DNA from: Pirellulales bacterium
Lineage (GTDB): Bacteria > Planctomycetota > Planctomycetia > Pirellulales > DATAWG01
Direction of reading: 5' to 3'
Assembly (NCBI GenBank): GCA_036267355.1
Contig: DATAWG010000012.1
Span: 1-40,987, forward strand
DNA length: 40,987 nt
The notes under the pieces were generated by a model. That model was not told the DNA's origin. It worked only from the letters and a program-made list of their open reading frames with translations, and did not search any database. Position numbers and translations under genes: made by a program. Positions within the stretch are counted from its first letter, which is position 1; each line of letters opens with the position of its first letter. This document shows, piece by piece, positions 26,010 to 35,451 of this stretch.

Positions 26010-27095
26010 ATGCGTCGCCAACCTCCCGAACCGATCGAAGCCGGCGGACAAGATTCGTTTGTCGACGTGGTCACCAACCTCGTCGGCATCCTGATCGTGT
26101 TGGTGCTGATCGTCGGCGTGCGCGTGAAGCCGGCGTGGCGATTGAGCCAATCGGCCGAAGCCAGACTTGGCTCGGCGGATTCCGCCGCCAAACTGGCCGA
26201 CGACGCGAAGTCGGCGGCCGAAGTCAAAGCCGCGGCCGCCAAAGCCACGGCCGCCAAAGCCGCGAAAGACGACCTTGCCAAACTGCAAGCCATCGCCGAC
26301 AGCGTCGAACACGACGTGCGGCAGGTGGGCGTGCAAATCGCCGTGGTCGACCGGGAACTCGCCGCCCGGGCCCTCGAGCGGCAGCAAGTCGCCACGCTGA
26401 TTGCCGCGGCCGAACACGAGATCGGCGCGCGGCGATCGAAACTCGACGGCGCGGCTCAGAAGGAAGTCGATCTCAAGCACGTGGCCGACCAGTTGGAAAG
26501 CGATGTGCAGATCAGCCAGGCCGAATTGCAGCGGGCTCGAGCCGCGCCGCCGCCGGTGGCCGAATTGCGCCACTACATGACGCCGATCAGCCGCACCGTT
26601 TTCGGCCAGGAAGTTCACTTCCGGCTCAGCGAGCATCGCATCGCCTATTTGCCGATGGACGAGTTGCTCGAGCGGGCAAAGAGCGAGCTGCGCGGCGCGG
26701 GCGGCAGCTCTCCATCCGATATTACCGACCAGGTGCACGTGGTCGGCCCCTACGGCGGCTTCAACATGGAATTCACGATGGCCATGGAGCCGGGTCCCGA
26801 CCGGGGCGAATACCGGCTTTCGTTGCAGCAAGCGAATTTTCTGCCGACTCCGGGCCAGGTCGGCGAGACCACCGACGATGCTCTCCGCCCGGACTCGGAG
26901 TTTCGCCGCCGGATCAATGCCCTGGATCACCAGTTGACGACGATCACGATCTGGGTTTATCCCGAGAGTTTCCCCGATTTTCGGCGGATCAACGACGACC
27001 TCTATCGTCTCGGGTTCGCGGTGGCGGCCCGGCCGATGCCGGTGGGAATTCCGGTCGGCGTATCGAACCACGGTTCGCACTCGTCGGCGCAATAG
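26010..27095 (+). CDS. ExbD/TolR-like single-span protein with coiled-coil stalk
   Basis: A 361-aa protein with one span near residues 17-40 (FVDVVTNLVGILIVLVLIVG). Asp19 at its beginning sits where ExbD, TolR and MotB carry the proton-binding aspartate. Residues about 48-185 are an Ala/Lys/Glu-rich coiled coil (AKLADDAKSAAEVKAAAAKA), and 190-340 form a mixed domain (AELRHYMTPISRTVFGQEVH; ITIWVYPESFPDFRRINDDL) of unrecognised family, without a peptidoglycan-binding motif that I could see. It is the likely ion-coupled partner of the channel. ATG start; no clear ribosome-binding site, and a CT-rich run precedes it. Confidence 0.82.
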   Translation: MRRQPPEPIEAGGQDSFVDVVTNLVGILIVLVLIVGVRVKPAWRLSQSAEARLGSADSAAKLADDAKSAAEVKAAAAKATAAKAAKDDLAKLQAIADSVEHDVRQVGVQIAVVDRELAARALERQQVATLIAAAEHEIGARRSKLDGAAQKEVDLKHVADQLESDVQISQAELQRARAAPPPVAELRHYMTPISRTVFGQEVHFRLSEHRIAYLPMDELLERAKSELRGAGGSSPSDITDQVHVVGPYGGFNMEFTMAMEPGPDRGEYRLSLQQANFLPTPGQVGETTDDALRPDSEFRRRINALDHQLTTITIWVYPESFPDFRRINDDLYRLGFAVAARPMPVGIPVGVSNHGSHSSAQ

Positions 27096-27336
27096 CGGCT
27101 GAATTGGCTGCGGCCTTCGGTGTGTTTTCACGCGCGAAACGGCAAGCGAGCTTCCATGCCGTTTGGTCGTGGGCGGCGCTTGCGGTTTCGCGCGCCGGCG
27201 GGGATTATCTTGCGGCCGAATGCTGCAAAAAAAATCTCGGCGCTACGTGCAACTCGATTTGCCGTAAGTTAGAATCGAAGTTTCACGGGGCCAGCCCACC
27301 ATCCTTCGCCCACCCTCCCAGCAGGAGATTCGTTCC

Positions 27337-28707
27337 ATGCAGCGTAAGAGTGTAAAGCGCGATAATGCGCAGCGCAAGAGCGTTTCACGTCGAGAATTCG
27401 TGCAGACGACGGCCGCGGCCGGCGTCGGTTTTTGGGTTGCCGGCTCTGCGCTGGCGGATGATCTTAAGTCGAAATCAGCGAACGAGCGCGTGCAGTTCGC
27501 CTGTATCGGCGTCGGCGGCAAGGGAGACAGCGACTCGAACGACGCCCATCGCACCGGCGATATCGTCGCGATCTGCGATGTCGACGACAACACCGCCCGC
27601 AAGAAGGCCGCCGGGCTCAAGGGCGTCAAAATCTTCCACGACTTCCGCAAGATGCTCGATGAAATGGGCAAGAGCATCGACGCGGTGACCGTCAGCATTC
27701 CCGATCACAACCACGCCGCGGCTTCGCTGCTTTACATGCGGGCCGGCAAGCATTGCTTCTGCCAGAAGCCGATGACCCACTACATTTACGAAGCCGATCT
27801 GGTCGGCAAGGTGGCCGCGGAGAAGAAGGTGGCCACGCAGATGGGCAATCAAGGCACCGCCAGCGACTCGCTGCGCGAATCGGCCGCCAAGATTCGCGCC
27901 GGCGCGTGCGGCACGGTGAAGGAAGTTCACGTTTGGACCAACCGCCCGATCTGGCCGCAAGGCAAGGGCCGCCCGGCCGACGCTCCGGTGCCCAAGAATT
28001 TGCATTGGGAACAATGGATCGGTCCGGCGAAGTTCCGCCCGTATGCCAACGGCTATCATCCGTTCTCGTGGCGTGGGTTCTGGGATTTCGGCACCGGCGC
28101 CTTGGGCGACATGGCCTGCCACACGGTGAACCTGCCGTTCATGGCGCTCGACTTGTTCGATCCGATTTCGGTCGAAGCCGAAACGTCGGGCAACAACAAG
28201 GAGATGTATCCCAACTGGTCGGTCATCAAATTCGAGTTCCCCTCGTATCAAGGCCGAGCCCCGTTGAGCCTGACTTGGTACGACGGCAAGAAAATGCCCA
28301 GCAAGGAATTGTTCGCCGCGGACAAGGACATTGCCTCGGGCAAGAAACGCATCGACAGCAGCGGCTGTCTGGTCGTCGGCGATAAGGGAAGTTACTACTG
28401 CCCCGGCGACTATGGCGGGCAGGGCCACCAGGCTCTCGGCGGCGCCACCGAACCCAAGATCGAATTCCCGCATTCGCCGGGCCATTTCGACGAATGGGTG
28501 CGGGCGATCAAGGGAGGCGAGCCGGCCATGTCGAATTTCCCCAACTACGCCAGCCGCCTGACCAAGACGATTCTGTTGGGCAACCTGGCCGTCTGGGCCG
28601 GCACCAAGGTCGAATGGGATCCGAAGGCCCTCAAGGCCACGAACCTGCCCGACCTCGAGCCGATGATCCATCCGCGGTATCGCGAAGGCTATTCGCTCGA
28701 AGGCTAG
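27337..28707 (+). CDS. Tat-exported Gfo/Idh/MocA family oxidoreductase
   Basis: A 456-aa NAD(P)-dependent sugar or polyol dehydrogenase-like protein. The N-terminus has a Tat-type signal (SRREFVQTTAAAGVGFWVAG), so it is exported with its cofactor. The Rossmann part follows (VQFACIGVGGKGDSDSND, then DIVAICDVDDNTARK) and the family segment GKHCFCQKPMTHYIYEA contains the catalytic-type K-P. The C-terminal beta-sheet domain contains ALGDMACHTVNLPFMALDLF. ATG at 27337 follows AGGAG at about 9 nt. Substrate is unknown. Planctomycetes carry many such paralogues, often with sulfated or plant sugars as likely targets. A terminator follows. Confidence 0.93.
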   Translation: MQRKSVKRDNAQRKSVSRREFVQTTAAAGVGFWVAGSALADDLKSKSANERVQFACIGVGGKGDSDSNDAHRTGDIVAICDVDDNTARKKAAGLKGVKIFHDFRKMLDEMGKSIDAVTVSIPDHNHAAASLLYMRAGKHCFCQKPMTHYIYEADLVGKVAAEKKVATQMGNQGTASDSLRESAAKIRAGACGTVKEVHVWTNRPIWPQGKGRPADAPVPKNLHWEQWIGPAKFRPYANGYHPFSWRGFWDFGTGALGDMACHTVNLPFMALDLFDPISVEAETSGNNKEMYPNWSVIKFEFPSYQGRAPLSLTWYDGKKMPSKELFAADKDIASGKKRIDSSGCLVVGDKGSYYCPGDYGGQGHQALGGATEPKIEFPHSPGHFDEWVRAIKGGEPAMSNFPNYASRLTKTILLGNLAVWAGTKVEWDPKALKATNLPDLEPMIHPRYREGYSLEG

Positions 28708-28737
28708 TTTGCACTGGCGATTCGCAAGTTGATTTCC

Positions 28738-28777
28738 GAGCGCCGGCCGGCAAACCGGCCGGCGCTCGCTCTTTTTG
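28738..28777 (+). terminator. Intrinsic terminator after the oxidoreductase
   Basis: GAGCGCCGGCCGG and CCGGCCGGCGCTC form a perfect 13-bp stem with a CAAA loop, followed by GCTCTTTTTG. Confidence 0.85.
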
Positions 28778-28807
28778 TCACCCCGTTTTCGTGGAGTTGT
28801 TGCCGCT

Positions 28808-30055
28808 ATGAAGCGATTGATTTTCGGCCTGGCCGCGTTGGCGATGGCGATTGGTTCGAACGGGGCATTGCAGGCCGCCGACCGGCCGGCCGATGCCGCG
28901 GCGCTAAAGAAGCTCGGCGCGAAACTCGAACGCGCCCCCGATGGCGACGTCGTGGCGGTCGATCTGACGGGCATCGCCGTGGCCGATTCCGATTTGGTTC
29001 ATTTGCAGGGCCTGCCGCATCTGCACCGCTTGGTTCTCGCCGACACCGGCGTCGGCGATGCGGTGATGGAGCAGCTCGCCCCGCTCAGCGGACTGGACGA
29101 TCTGAGCCTGGAAAACACGGCGATCACCGATGCCGCGATGGCCCAGCTCAAGCTGCTGCCGGGCCTGCGCGTGCTCAGCCTGCGGCGCTGTGCCGCGGTG
29201 ACCGACGATGGCTTGCTGCATCTGGCCGAGCTGCCGCACCTCGAACAATTGCTGTTGCTCTACACCGCAATTTCCGACGACGGAGTCAAGCATCTCCAAT
29301 CGCTCTCGCATTTGAAACTGCTCGACCTGCGCGGTTGCTCGCGCGTCGGCGACGAAGGCATCGGCTATCTCAAAGGCCTCACCAATCTCGAACGGCTCAA
29401 GCTCCGCAATGCCTCGGTCACCGATGCCGGCATCGCCGCGCTCGAGCACATGACCAAGCTGAAAACGCTGGCTCTGGAAGATACGCAAGCCACCGATGCA
29501 TCGATGAAAGTCATCAAGAACATGACCGACATGGAAGAGCTCGATCTGATGCGCACCAACGTCAGCGACGAGGGCCTCGCCGATCTGGAAGGCATGACGC
29601 GCATGAAGCATCTCGAGCTGCGCAATATCGCGCTTACCGGCCCGGGCCTGGTTCATCTCAAGCCGATGACCAATTTGAAAATTCTCGACATGTCGGAAAC
29701 GCCGTTGGAAGACACTGGCATGCAATACCTGCAATCGCTGACCAATTTGGAATCGCTGAACCTGTGGAATACACGCGTGACCGACGCCGGCGTCGCCTAT
29801 CTGAAGCACCTCAAGAAACTTTCCAAACTCGACTTGGAAGCCACGGGCATCACCGATGCCGGCGTCAAGTCGCTGTTGGGGCTGAAGCATCTCGGCACGC
29901 TGAGCCTCAAGCAGACGCAGGTGACCGATGCCGCGGTGGACGATCTCAAGACGCTCAAGTCGCTCACCGACCTGGACCTCAGCTTCACGAAAATCAGCGA
30001 CGCCAAAGCGGCGGAGCTGAAAGCGGCGCTGCCGAAAGCGAAGATCGTGCGGTAA
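28808..30055 (+). CDS. Exported leucine-rich-repeat protein
   Basis: A 415-aa protein with a signal peptide (RLIFGLAALAMAIGSNGALQ, then AAD). From about residue 50 to the end it is built of about 14-15 leucine-rich repeats of 23-24 residues, of the form L..L..L.L..T.VTDAG...L (for example NLWNTRVTDAGVAYLKHLKK). This T-D-A-G variant is common in planctomycetes. LRRs form curved solenoids that bind other proteins; no catalytic domain is attached. The start at 28808 is chosen because it precedes the signal peptide directly; the frame from 28775 is rejected. A long hairpin (family D) follows the gene. Confidence 0.92.
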   Translation: MKRLIFGLAALAMAIGSNGALQAADRPADAAALKKLGAKLERAPDGDVVAVDLTGIAVADSDLVHLQGLPHLHRLVLADTGVGDAVMEQLAPLSGLDDLSLENTAITDAAMAQLKLLPGLRVLSLRRCAAVTDDGLLHLAELPHLEQLLLLYTAISDDGVKHLQSLSHLKLLDLRGCSRVGDEGIGYLKGLTNLERLKLRNASVTDAGIAALEHMTKLKTLALEDTQATDASMKVIKNMTDMEELDLMRTNVSDEGLADLEGMTRMKHLELRNIALTGPGLVHLKPMTNLKILDMSETPLEDTGMQYLQSLTNLESLNLWNTRVTDAGVAYLKHLKKLSKLDLEATGITDAGVKSLLGLKHLGTLSLKQTQVTDAAVDDLKTLKSLTDLDLSFTKISDAKAAELKAALPKAKIVR

Positions 30056-30074
30056 CGCTCGGGCGGTGTGCGTG

Positions 30075-30151
30075 GTTAGCGGCAAGGCGCTAGCCGCCGG
30101 TTTTCAGCCGCCGCGCAGCAGACGACCGGCGGCTGGCGCCTTGCCGCTAAC
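30075..30151. repeat. Family D long inverted repeat
   Basis: GTTAGCGGCAAGGCGCTAGC (start 30075) continues to 30101 and its inverse lies at 30125-30151, 26 of 27 positions pairing, with a 23-bp loop. It lies between the LRR and hydrolase genes; no T-run follows, so it is not a standard terminator. Confidence 0.8.
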
Positions 30152-30180
30152 GACACGTTGTCGCTCGTTGGAAAAACCGT

Positions 30181-30210
30181 TCGCATCCGCCGCGCTGCCG
30201 TTCTATAATC
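30181..30210 (+). promoter_or_regulatory. Possible promoter of the hydrolase gene
   Basis: TATAAT at 30205-30210, with a poor -35 (TTCGCA, 30181-30186) at 18 bp. It lies 40 bp before the ATG. Confidence 0.35.
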
Positions 30211-30250
30211 GCCGCAACCATCGATTCGGCGCACCGGAGCTCATCCCATC

Positions 30251-31018
30251 ATGCATGCGATCTTGTTGGCCCTTATGGCGTTGGAGGTTGGAGCGGTGAC
30301 GGATTTGTATCAGGCGCGCGACTACAAGGATGCGTCCGCCGATGTCGCGAGCCATGTCGTGGAGTATCGCCTGCTTTCGCCGGAAAAGATCGAGCCGGGA
30401 AAAAGATATCCGCTCGTGCTTTTCTTGCATGGCGCCGGCGAACGCGGCGACGACAACAAATCGCAACTGAAATATTTTCCCGAATGGATGGCCGCCCCCG
30501 CGATGCGCGCCAAATACCCATGCTTCATCCTCGCGCCGCAGTGCCCGAACAACGAAAAGTGGGTCGATGTTCCCTGGGACAAAAGCACTTCGCAGCCGCT
30601 GCCGAAAAATCCCTCGGCATCGATGCAGCACGCCATTGGCATGATGGACGAGATCATCAAGAGCGAGCCGGTCGACGAGCATCGCATTTATCTCACCGGC
30701 CTGTCGATGGGCGGCTACGGCACCTGGGACCTGGCGATGCGGATGCCGGAGCGCTTCGCGGCAATCGCCCCCTGCTGCGGCGGCGGCGATGTGACGAAGG
30801 CCGACCTGCTCGTCCATATCCCCACGTTCTGCTATCATGGCGACGCCGATCCGGCCGTGCCCGTCCAGCGCTCGCGGCAGATGATCGCCGCGATCCGGAA
30901 AGCGGGCGGGAATCCGAAATATACCGAGCTTCCCGGCGTCGGCCACGATAGTTGGACCCGCGCGTATCACGATCCCGACGGAATCGTGCCGTGGATGTTC
31001 GAACAGGTCAAAAAATAA
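30251..31018 (+). CDS. Alpha/beta hydrolase (esterase/phospholipase-like)
   Basis: A 255-aa serine hydrolase. [15 protein letters not shown] is the oxyanion region, [10 protein letters not shown] contains nucleophile S152, HGDADPAVP carries D200, and GVGHDSW carries H232, so the triad is complete. The pattern fits the predicted-peptidase/phospholipase-carboxylesterase group, acting on small esters, possibly acylated sugars. The N-terminus ([16 protein letters not shown]) is hydrophobic but short and could be a weak signal peptide. ATG at 30251; ribosome-binding site weak. A methyltransferase gene follows after 37 bp. Confidence 0.9.
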   Translation: MHAILLALMALEVGAVTDLYQARDYKDASADVASHVVEYRLLSPEKIEPGKRYPLVLFLHGAGERGDDNKSQLKYFPEWMAAPAMRAKYPCFILAPQCPNNEKWVDVPWDKSTSQPLPKNPSASMQHAIGMMDEIIKSEPVDEHRIYLTGLSMGGYGTWDLAMRMPERFAAIAPCCGGGDVTKADLLVHIPTFCYHGDADPAVPVQRSRQMIAAIRKAGGNPKYTELPGVGHDSWTRAYHDPDGIVPWMFEQVKK

Positions 31019-31055
31019 ACTGGAATCCAAACGTGCGCAAGGAGGCAGCGTCGAA

Positions 31056-31982
31056 ATGTTGACCGAAAACCGGCTGAATGCGATCGAGCACGGCGACTGC
31101 GTCGAAAAGTTGAACTCGCTTCCCGCGGGTTGCGTCGATCTGGCATTCGCCGATCCGCCGTTCAACATCGGCTATGACTACGACGTTTACGACGACCGCA
31201 AAGCCGCACGCGATTATTTGAATTGGTCGCGCTCCTGGATTTCGGCCGTATATCGGGCACTGAAGCCCTCGGGCTCATTTTGGCTGGCGATCGGTGATGA
31301 ATATGCCGCGGAGTTGAAGATTGCCAGTCAGGAGATCGGCTTCTGCTGCCGGAGTTGGGTCGTCTGGTATTACACATTCGGCGTGAACTGCAAAAACAAA
31401 TTCAGCCGTTCGCACGCTCATCTGTTCTATTTCGTGAAAGACGAAGAGCAGTTTACGTTTTTGGCCGACGCGCCGGAAAACCGCATCCCCTCGGCCCGCC
31501 AATTGGTCTACGCCGATCGCCGTGCCAATCCTGCCGGGCGATTGGCCGACGACACTTGGGTGCTCCGCCCGCAAGACCTGTCCGATTGCTTCTCGTCGGC
31601 CGAAGACACGTGGTATTTTCCGCGCGTGGCCGGCACGTTCAAGGAGCGGGCCGGCTTCCACGGCTGCCAAATGCCCGAGCAGCTTTTGGGCCGCATCATT
31701 CGCCTCTGCTCCCGTTCGGGCGATCTCGTGCTCGACCCGTTTAGCGGCAGCGCGACGACGTTGGCCGTGGCCAAGAAGCTCGGCCGCAATTATCTGGGTT
31801 TCGACCTTTCGGCAGACTACGTCGCTCGCGGCACGCAGCGACTGGCAGCGATTAGGGTCGGCGATCCGCTAAACGGAGCGCCAGAGCCGACGGTGAGCGC
31901 TCCGTCGACGGCCAATGGAAAGACGCTCGATAAAAAGCTGCGGAAAGGCCGCGCGCCGGGGCAGCGCGAGATTTCGCTCTAG
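31056..31982 (+). CDS. Orphan DNA methyltransferase (N6-adenine type likely)
   Basis: A 308-aa S-adenosylmethionine-dependent DNA methylase. The catalytic DPPF (33-36, in [13 protein letters not shown]) precedes the SAM-binding DPFSGSATT (227-235), the motif order of beta-class enzymes, and FDLS (249-252) follows. DPPF is more typical of N6-adenine than N4-cytosine enzymes. A region rich in Trp/Phe and Cys ([20 protein letters not shown]) may bind the target. No restriction endonuclease is adjacent, so it is probably a solitary epigenetic methylase. ATG follows AAGGAGG at good spacing. It follows the hydrolase after 37 bp and may share its transcript. The Lys/Arg-rich C-terminus ([15 protein letters not shown]) may contact DNA. 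Confidence 0.9.
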   Translation: MLTENRLNAIEHGDCVEKLNSLPAGCVDLAFADPPFNIGYDYDVYDDRKAARDYLNWSRSWISAVYRALKPSGSFWLAIGDEYAAELKIASQEIGFCCRSWVVWYYTFGVNCKNKFSRSHAHLFYFVKDEEQFTFLADAPENRIPSARQLVYADRRANPAGRLADDTWVLRPQDLSDCFSSAEDTWYFPRVAGTFKERAGFHGCQMPEQLLGRIIRLCSRSGDLVLDPFSGSATTLAVAKKLGRNYLGFDLSADYVARGTQRLAAIRVGDPLNGAPEPTVSAPSTANGKTLDKKLRKGRAPGQREISL

Positions 31983-32304
31983 TGGCGATGCGGTCGCGCT
32001 TTCCGGCCTCAGATTCCTGATGTTGCGCCGAGCCGTCGATTGCTGCGGCGATCGCGGCGAGCAGCGACTGCTGCCTCTTTGTCAGCGTTTCGCTGCTGGC
32101 GGCAACAAGGGATGCCATTCGTATTGCTTCGAAGTGTACACGGGGAAGAAGCGACGCTCGAAATCCTTCGAGCGATCGCCGAACGCCACGTTGATCTGCA
32201 ATTCGTCACAAGGGCAACTATACTGACACGCCACGCGATCCGACGCGGGCGACTCCGAGCACGCCCCCAGGCCGTTTTGAACGACACCGAGAAGGGAACA
32301 TGTA
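31983..32304. other. Gap between methyltransferase and glycosidase-like genes
   Basis: No convincing gene. A minus-strand frame (CDELQINVAFGDRSKDFERR, about 32150-32210) looks protein-like but is short and lacks a start; it could be a relic. No terminator or promoter stood out. Confidence 0.4.
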
Positions 32305-35271
32305 ATGCGGCTACGATGTTTCGCGACCGTGCAACTTGTTTTTTTCGCCTGCGGATTGCCTGCGTTCGCGGCGGGCTCGTTGGTGCTCGAAGCGAATATG
32401 CAAGTGCTCCACGCCAAGCTTCCCGGGACGGCGAATCGCTTCGACCACAGCAACGTGCCGGGGCAGGTGTTTTTGCCTGGCGAGCCGGTCGATATCGTCC
32501 TCCTGCTTTCCAAGCAAGCGGATCATGGGACGACGGATTTGGCCCTGGAAATCCAGGAAATCACCACTCGCGATCCCGAAAGAAAAATCGAGGGAGATAA
32601 AGGCTTCAGCGACACGGCCGGCCACGCGCCGTTAATCGCGCTGCAAGGCCGGCCTCGGCTGCACCCCTTCCAAGCGACGTTCGGCGACAAGCCGCAAGCG
32701 ACCGTCGAAGTGAGCAATCTTCCGCTGCCGGAGCGATTCGGAACATACGCCCTTGTGCTGATCCGGAATGGAAAGCGGCAATTTCTCACCACCGTTTGCC
32801 GTGTTCCCAAACCCCGCGAGCATGGGACCATCATGAATACTCCGATTTTTGGCGAAGGCCAGTTCATCGATCGGCCCGATCGCAATGCGGAGCGCGCGAA
32901 AACGTATGCGCGGATGGGCGTGCGCGGCTGGCGATCGGAGTTGAGTTGGTCGGAAAATGAGCAGGGGCAATACGACTGGTCGCGCTACGACGCCCTCTTC
33001 GCAGCCGCCGAAAAGGCAGGTTGCAAGATCATGGTCACGCTGGGCGCACACCCCGATTGGACGCGGCCCTTCAAGGTGCCCACGCCCGCCGTCGGTTGGA
33101 CTCCTAAAACCGGCGGTTACTCGGCCACGGGCGATTGGTTGGCCGATCCGAAGCTCTATGCGCGCTACGGCCGCTGGATCACGGCGTTTTGTCAACGTTA
33201 CTGGAAAGATGGCAAGGGAGGCCTGTGGGGGATCGAAAACTACAACGAACCGTGGGAAGGGGGCGGAATCAGCGGCTGGGCACGCGACATGATCCAATAT
33301 CGGGCCCTGCAAAAACTGATCGCCACTTCCACCCGAAAAGTTTCGCCCGACATCAAGCTGCTGGCGGCCTGCTCGATCATGAACACCGAGGACAAATTTT
33401 ATTCCGACGGCAGCAAGGAATTCGACGCCTATGTCGACATCTTCACCGATCACTATGTCGCCCCATCGATGTGCTATGGACCTTTGGTCGCGCGGGCGCA
33501 CGGCAAGCAGTCGATGGAGACAGAAACATGGTTCGTGAACTCGGAATATCTGCTGCCCCAAGCGGCCGCGCAATTCATGGCCGCCGGACAAGCGCGATTG
33601 GCGCCTTGGCATCCCAGTTCGCTTTACGACGCCTTGCCCGGCATCGACGATCCTTACGTGGCTCCCACGCCGGTCGTCGCTGCCACGGCCGCCTTCAATG
33701 CGCTGGTCACCGGCAAAGCATTCGAAAAAATCGTGTTCCGGCAACATCTTCCTTGGGTGTTCCAGTTCGGCAAAGACGACGACAACGAAGCGCTATTGGT
33801 GGTTTTCGGGCAACTGCTGACCGTGGCCGGCGAAAACCCTCGCGATCGGCCCTGGGCGCAAGTCGATTCCGCCGCCGGCGGCACCATGACGATCGACAAT
33901 GCCGATGGACTACTGAAATTCTTCGATCTCGCGGGCAATCCGGCGTATGTCGGCCAGGCGTCGGTGCGATTGCCGATGAATATCTTCCCCAGCTACATCA
34001 CCTGCGAAAAGGGTCCGCTGGTTGCCGCCGAACGAATCCGAACTGCCCAGATCGACGGGAAACGGCCGGTCGAAATCCTTCCGCACGATTTTTCCAAGCA
34101 GCTTGCGGCCGGCGTGCCGCTCACGGTCGAATTGCACAATTGCTTGAACCGCGCCATCGCCGGCGTATTGGCGGTGAAGACACCTCCCGGGCTCACGCTC
34201 AAAAACGCCGCGCAACGCGTGCAACTCAAAGCCGGCGAGACGGCGCCGGTGGCATTCGAGATTGCGGCAGCCACGATTTCCGCGGCAAACGCCTATCCCT
34301 GCGCGTTCGACTTCCGCAGCGATGCCGGCGCCGCGTCGTATGCTCAAACGATGAACGTGCTCGTCGTGAAGAAAGGCACGCGCATCATCGACGGCAACCT
34401 GGACGATTGGAAGGATGTTCCCGGTGTGACGGTCGTCGCCGGCAAACAGGAGGCCGAGGTTGCCGAGATGATGCGCCGTCCGTGGCTTGATCTGAAGGCC
34501 CAGAAACCGAATGGCAACTATGCGGAATTCAAGCTGGCCTGGGACGAGAAGTTTCTCTACATCGCCGCGCGCGTCAATGACCCGTCCCCGCAAATCAGCG
34601 GGCTGGCGCCGATGGCCACGCGCGACGAGAACAAATACTTCCACACATCCGCCTCCGATCGGCGCTCTCCGTACAAAGAATTTCTCAAAGCATATCCCGG
34701 GAAGAGTTTTTCCGAAGTACCGTACGTCTATTGCAATAATCCAGAAAAGCCCGCCGATCCTTCGCTGCCGGCGATCCCCTTCCGCCGCGACCGGCTCCAA
34801 ATCGGACTGGATGTGACGCCGGGATGGCATGACCTGAAACCGGATACCGATCGGGTGACCGCAGGCTTCCACGCGGTGCCGGACACCGATTATGAATACG
34901 CCTTGTATGCGACCACCGATGGCAAGAGCGAGTTGTGGCGAATGTTGGCGCCGGGCGTTCCGAGGATGCACGATTGGCCCCGCCAGCCCCGCGGCCGGAA
35001 AACGACCGGCCCGGTTGCCGGAGCGAAGCATGTCGTCAAGCGCGAAGGCAATGTGTACATCTACGAAGCCGCGATCCCGCGTGAGGAATTGGGCGACTTG
35101 AAGCTCGAGGCCGGCACGACCGTCGGGATCGTGCTGCGCGCCGGGAACAACGATGGCCCTAACGTCGATTTTGGGGCCGACAAGGCCGTGACCAAAACCA
35201 ACGGCCTCTCGCTTCACCCTTATTGGGAGCGAAAGCCCAGCGCCGGCGCCCGCTGGACGCTGGTCGATTAG
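32305..35271 (+). CDS. Exported glycosidase-like protein with C-terminal CBM9-like domain
   Basis: A 988-aa protein with a signal peptide (FATVQLVFFACGLPAFAAG). A beta-sandwich-like N-terminal part (to about 165) is followed by a TIM-barrel-like region with GVRGWRSELSWSE, an acid/base candidate E315 in ENYNEPWEG and a nucleophile candidate E407 in ETETWFV, the arrangement of clan GH-A enzymes such as GH39. A C-terminal segment from about 690 (DGNLDDWKDV; KLAWDEKFLYIAARVNDPS) resembles CBM9/DOMON-like carbohydrate-binding modules. It would cleave or bind a polysaccharide outside the cytosol. The exact GH family cannot be fixed by eye. ATG follows GAAGGGA. The neighbouring oxidoreductase, hydrolase and manA fit a sugar-processing context. 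Confidence 0.8.
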   Translation: MRLRCFATVQLVFFACGLPAFAAGSLVLEANMQVLHAKLPGTANRFDHSNVPGQVFLPGEPVDIVLLLSKQADHGTTDLALEIQEITTRDPERKIEGDKGFSDTAGHAPLIALQGRPRLHPFQATFGDKPQATVEVSNLPLPERFGTYALVLIRNGKRQFLTTVCRVPKPREHGTIMNTPIFGEGQFIDRPDRNAERAKTYARMGVRGWRSELSWSENEQGQYDWSRYDALFAAAEKAGCKIMVTLGAHPDWTRPFKVPTPAVGWTPKTGGYSATGDWLADPKLYARYGRWITAFCQRYWKDGKGGLWGIENYNEPWEGGGISGWARDMIQYRALQKLIATSTRKVSPDIKLLAACSIMNTEDKFYSDGSKEFDAYVDIFTDHYVAPSMCYGPLVARAHGKQSMETETWFVNSEYLLPQAAAQFMAAGQARLAPWHPSSLYDALPGIDDPYVAPTPVVAATAAFNALVTGKAFEKIVFRQHLPWVFQFGKDDDNEALLVVFGQLLTVAGENPRDRPWAQVDSAAGGTMTIDNADGLLKFFDLAGNPAYVGQASVRLPMNIFPSYITCEKGPLVAAERIRTAQIDGKRPVEILPHDFSKQLAAGVPLTVELHNCLNRAIAGVLAVKTPPGLTLKNAAQRVQLKAGETAPVAFEIAAATISAANAYPCAFDFRSDAGAASYAQTMNVLVVKKGTRIIDGNLDDWKDVPGVTVVAGKQEAEVAEMMRRPWLDLKAQKPNGNYAEFKLAWDEKFLYIAARVNDPSPQISGLAPMATRDENKYFHTSASDRRSPYKEFLKAYPGKSFSEVPYVYCNNPEKPADPSLPAIPFRRDRLQIGLDVTPGWHDLKPDTDRVTAGFHAVPDTDYEYALYATTDGKSELWRMLAPGVPRMHDWPRQPRGRKTTGPVAGAKHVVKREGNVYIYEAAIPREELGDLKLEAGTTVGIVLRAGNNDGPNVDFGADKAVTKTNGLSLHPYWERKPSAGARWTLVD

Positions 35272-35318
35272 TTTCTTCCCCCGAACTTCCCCGCAGGATG
35301 CGAGAAGGGCTCAAGCGG

Positions 35319-35451
35319 CCCGGATTATTCCTATCGCCACACGAGCCCGAAGCGCAAGCGAGGGAGCCCCCGACACTCATCCTCGCTAACGCTTCGGGCT
35401 AGTAGTTAATAGTTCGCGGCCTGTTGCTAACTCCTGGCGCCACGAGTCCGG
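35319..35451 (+). repeat. Family B element, full copy
   Basis: Left end CCCGGATTATTCCTATCGCC, core ACACGAGCCCGAAGCGCAAG, opposed core CCTCGCTAACGCTTCGGGCT, right end TGGCGCCACGAGTCCGG. Length about 133 bp. Aligns with the reverse of 11708-11837. Confidence 0.75.

Noticed and set aside
21566-27095. Zorya-type anti-phage system
   Set aside because: The channel resembles ZorA in having a long tail, but no ZorB-like peptidoglycan-binding motif and no ZorC/ZorD or helicase or nuclease gene is adjacent.
31056-31982. Restriction-modification system
   Set aside because: Only the methyltransferase is present; flanking genes are a hydrolase and a glycosidase-like protein.
32082-32240. Minus-strand protein-like frame upstream of the glycosidase-like gene
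   Set aside because: Too short, no start codon or ribosome-binding site, and no recognised family; possibly a relic but not supported.
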